6,841 nucleotides of DNA from Chloroflexota bacterium. Lineage in GTDB: Bacteria; Chloroflexota; Dehalococcoidia; UBA3495. Both the position numbers and the translations under genes were made by a program. The notes below the pieces were generated by a model. That model had not been told where the DNA came from, did no database searches, and saw only the letters and a list, made by a program, of their open reading frames with translations. Location: NCBI GenBank assembly GCA_022571575.1, contig JACZXN010000093.1, positions 1-6,841 of the forward strand. Reading direction: 5' to 3'. Below, piece after piece: positions 6,030 through 6,841 of the stretch. Every line of letters begins with the position of its first letter. The first letter of the stretch is position 1.

Positions 6030-6059
6030 GGGGGGGTGGGGAAAGGGCTTGATCGCCGG

Positions 6060-6082
6060 AGCGGCCCGGTGTTTGGGCCACT
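6060..6082 (-). other. Hairpin in the glyQS leader
   Basis: On the minus strand, AGUGGCCC pairs with GGGCCGCU over eight positions including one G-U, with a seven-base AAACACC loop. The G-U pair becomes a mismatch (A-C) on the other strand, so the stem favours the glyQS mRNA strand. It lies 30 bases upstream of the ribosome binding site, with no U-run after it. It is a leader structure of unknown role, not a convincing terminator or T-box. Confidence 0.4.
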
Positions 6083-6112
6083 GTCGAGGTTATCAAGTCC
6101 CGTAAGTGATGT

Positions 6113-6181
6113 AAACGGGGCTTTGCATCGAATGTGATAATAATGACCTGTCCACCCTGTGAAACCGGGGCTCCATGCACG
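6113..6181. repeat. Imperfect direct repeat flanking a candidate glyQS -10 box
   Basis: AAACGGGGCTTTGCATCG (6113-6130) and AAACCGGGGCTCCATGCACG (6162-6181) share a common pattern with two small insertions and two substitutions. Their starts are 49 bases apart. Between them lies an AT-rich patch in a GC-rich setting with TATTAT on the minus strand (6142-6137, five of six to TATAAT); a convincing -35 box is not visible. The arrangement could be an operator pair around a promoter. The rest of 6017-6180 holds the glyQS leader hairpin and no credible gene. Confidence 0.3.
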
Positions 6182-6297
6182 CCTTCCCTGTCACCCCGAG
6201 CATAGCGAGGGGTCTCGTTCTCACTGCGCCGTCATCCCCAGTTGCAACGAGATTCTTCGTCGGCCTGCGGCGCTCCTCAGAATGACAGTTTTGAGGC
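6181..6297. repeat. Dispersed composite inverted repeat, copy B
   Basis: This is the second copy of the element at 3600-3719, in the same orientation. Its left arm is 6188-6219 and its right arm 6246-6297, with an unrelated 26-base centre. In minus-strand RNA the outer arms pair as CUGUCAUUCUGAG with CUCGGGGUGACAG, thirteen pairs of which three are G-U. GCCU / AGGC at the extreme ends adds four more after an internal loop. It begins 35 bases past the stop of the VWA-domain gene. Like copy A it sits in the 3' flank of one minus-strand gene and upstream of the next. No target-site duplication is evident. Confidence 0.88.
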
Positions 6298-6332
6298 GGG
6301 CGATATAAACGGTCCAGTTAAGGTGGGGTGGG

Positions 6333-6841
6333 CTAACCAACGTGGGGCGGGGCCTCGCCGATGACGGGCATCCGCTGGCGCACGGCCTCGGCCAGGCTGT
6401 CGGCCCGCAGGTCCTCCAGCTTCAGGTACTGGGCGCCCATGGCCTCGGCCACCGGCTGGATCATGCCCAGCCTGATGAAACCGGACTCGGTGTCCACCAC
6501 CACCGCCGGTATCTTGTCCTGGCCGATGATCCCCGCCACCGCGGAGGCTTCGTCCAGCGGCGAGTCCGGCCCCTGGGCCACGTTGCCCCGGCCGTCGGAC
6601 AGCAGGACCACCAGTGGCAGCACGTCCCGGTCCTTGATCCGCTCGGTTTCGATGACCTCCAAGGCCTTGAACAGACCGGCGCTCAACGGGGTCCGGCCTC
6701 CGGTGGGCATCTCCGCCAGGTGCACTTGGGCGAGGTCGACGCTGTTGGTGGGCGGCAGCAGCAGCTCGGCCTTGGTCCCCCGGAATGAGATCAGCCCGAC
6801 CCGGTCGCGCCGTTGGTAGGCGTCCAGCAGCAGGGACATGA
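6333..6841 (-). CDS. VWA-domain protein, C-terminal part, like magnesium/cobalt chelatase subunit D
   Basis: Only the last 168-169 residues are in the window; the frame is open through the upstream edge. The Met codon at 6839-6837 is probably internal, because a VWA domain should begin about 30-40 residues earlier with a DxSxS metal-site motif, not seen here. Visible are LLDAYQRRDRVGLISFRG (residues 4-21 counted from that Met), the threonine loop PTGGRTPLSAG (45-55), and VVLLSDGRGNV (77-87), the second and third parts of a MIDAS metal site. This pattern is typical of ChlD/BchD, which with the AAA+ subunit I and subunit H inserts Mg into protoporphyrin, and of related cobaltochelatase subunits. 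Stand-alone MoxR-linked VWA proteins are less likely, given the AYQRRDRV and TGGRTPL wording. Which chelatase it serves cannot be decided from this fragment. Repeat B follows the stop. Confidence 0.85.
   Translation of the reverse strand, partial: MSLLLDAYQRRDRVGLISFRGTKAELLLPPTNSVDLAQVHLAEMPTGGRTPLSAGLFKALEVIETERIKDRDVLPLVVLLSDGRGNVAQGPDSPLDEASAVAGIIGQDKIPAVVVDTESGFIRLGMIQPVAEAMGAQYLKLEDLRADSLAEAVRQRMPVIGEAPPHVG

Noticed and set aside
4685..6052. Long plus-strand open frame covering the whole glyQS gene (455 codons)
   Set aside because: It mirrors a firmly identified gene in GC-rich DNA, and its translation is low-complexity with no recognisable family. It is an antisense shadow.
6017..6180. 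T-box riboswitch for glyQS, suggested by GGGTGGACAGG on the minus strand (about 6157-6147)
   Set aside because: The TGGNACCGCG core is incomplete, no antiterminator/terminator pair follows, and no specifier stem is visible.
3600..6297. CRISPR-like repeat pair
   Set aside because: There are only two copies, 2.5 kb apart with genes between them. The structure is an inverted repeat, not short repeats with regular spacers.

Overview
The window is GC-rich bacterial DNA. Every convincing gene lies on the minus strand, so in transcription order it reads from high to low coordinates. The likely source is a Chloroflexota-type bacterium. The reasons are a short-form HisG (N-terminal LRIALPSDGELYD style) paired with a HisZ regulatory subunit, an alpha2-type glycyl-tRNA synthetase, a BirA without a DNA-binding domain, and two copies of a dispersed intergenic inverted repeat. 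This assignment is inferred from gene style and is not proven.

In transcription order: (1) 6841-6333, the 3' end of a gene for a VWA-domain protein like the chelatase D subunit. (2) 6332-6017, a 316-base non-coding stretch with inverted repeat B and the glyQS leader, which holds a candidate -10 box, a hairpin and a strong ribosome binding site that fixes a TTG start. (3) 6016-4622, glyQS. (4) 4577-3798, biotin-protein ligase. (5) 3797-3549, a 249-base non-coding stretch with inverted repeat A. (6) 3548-2742, a canonical SDR oxidoreductase. (7) 2674-1922, a second SDR whose catalytic Tyr and Lys are replaced by Phe and Gln. (8) 1921-1762, a densely folded spacer with four back-to-back hairpins, the last being a good Rho-independent terminator. 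(9) 1761-514, hisZ. (10) 504-1, hisG, cut by the window edge.

hisZ and hisG form a functional pair: HisZ is a catalytically inactive HisRS paralogue needed by short HisG for the first step of histidine biosynthesis. The two SDR genes are 67 bases apart and probably co-transcribed. glyQS and the ligase gene are 44 bases apart and are plausibly one unit of housekeeping functions.

The points most worth a second look are the four-hairpin region before hisZ, with a terminator 22 bases from the start codon, the two ~120-bp composite inverted repeats, and the degenerate SDR. I see no CRISPR array, tRNA, rRNA, transposase, phage gene or defence gene. The window looks mostly like core genome, with some unexplained non-coding structure.
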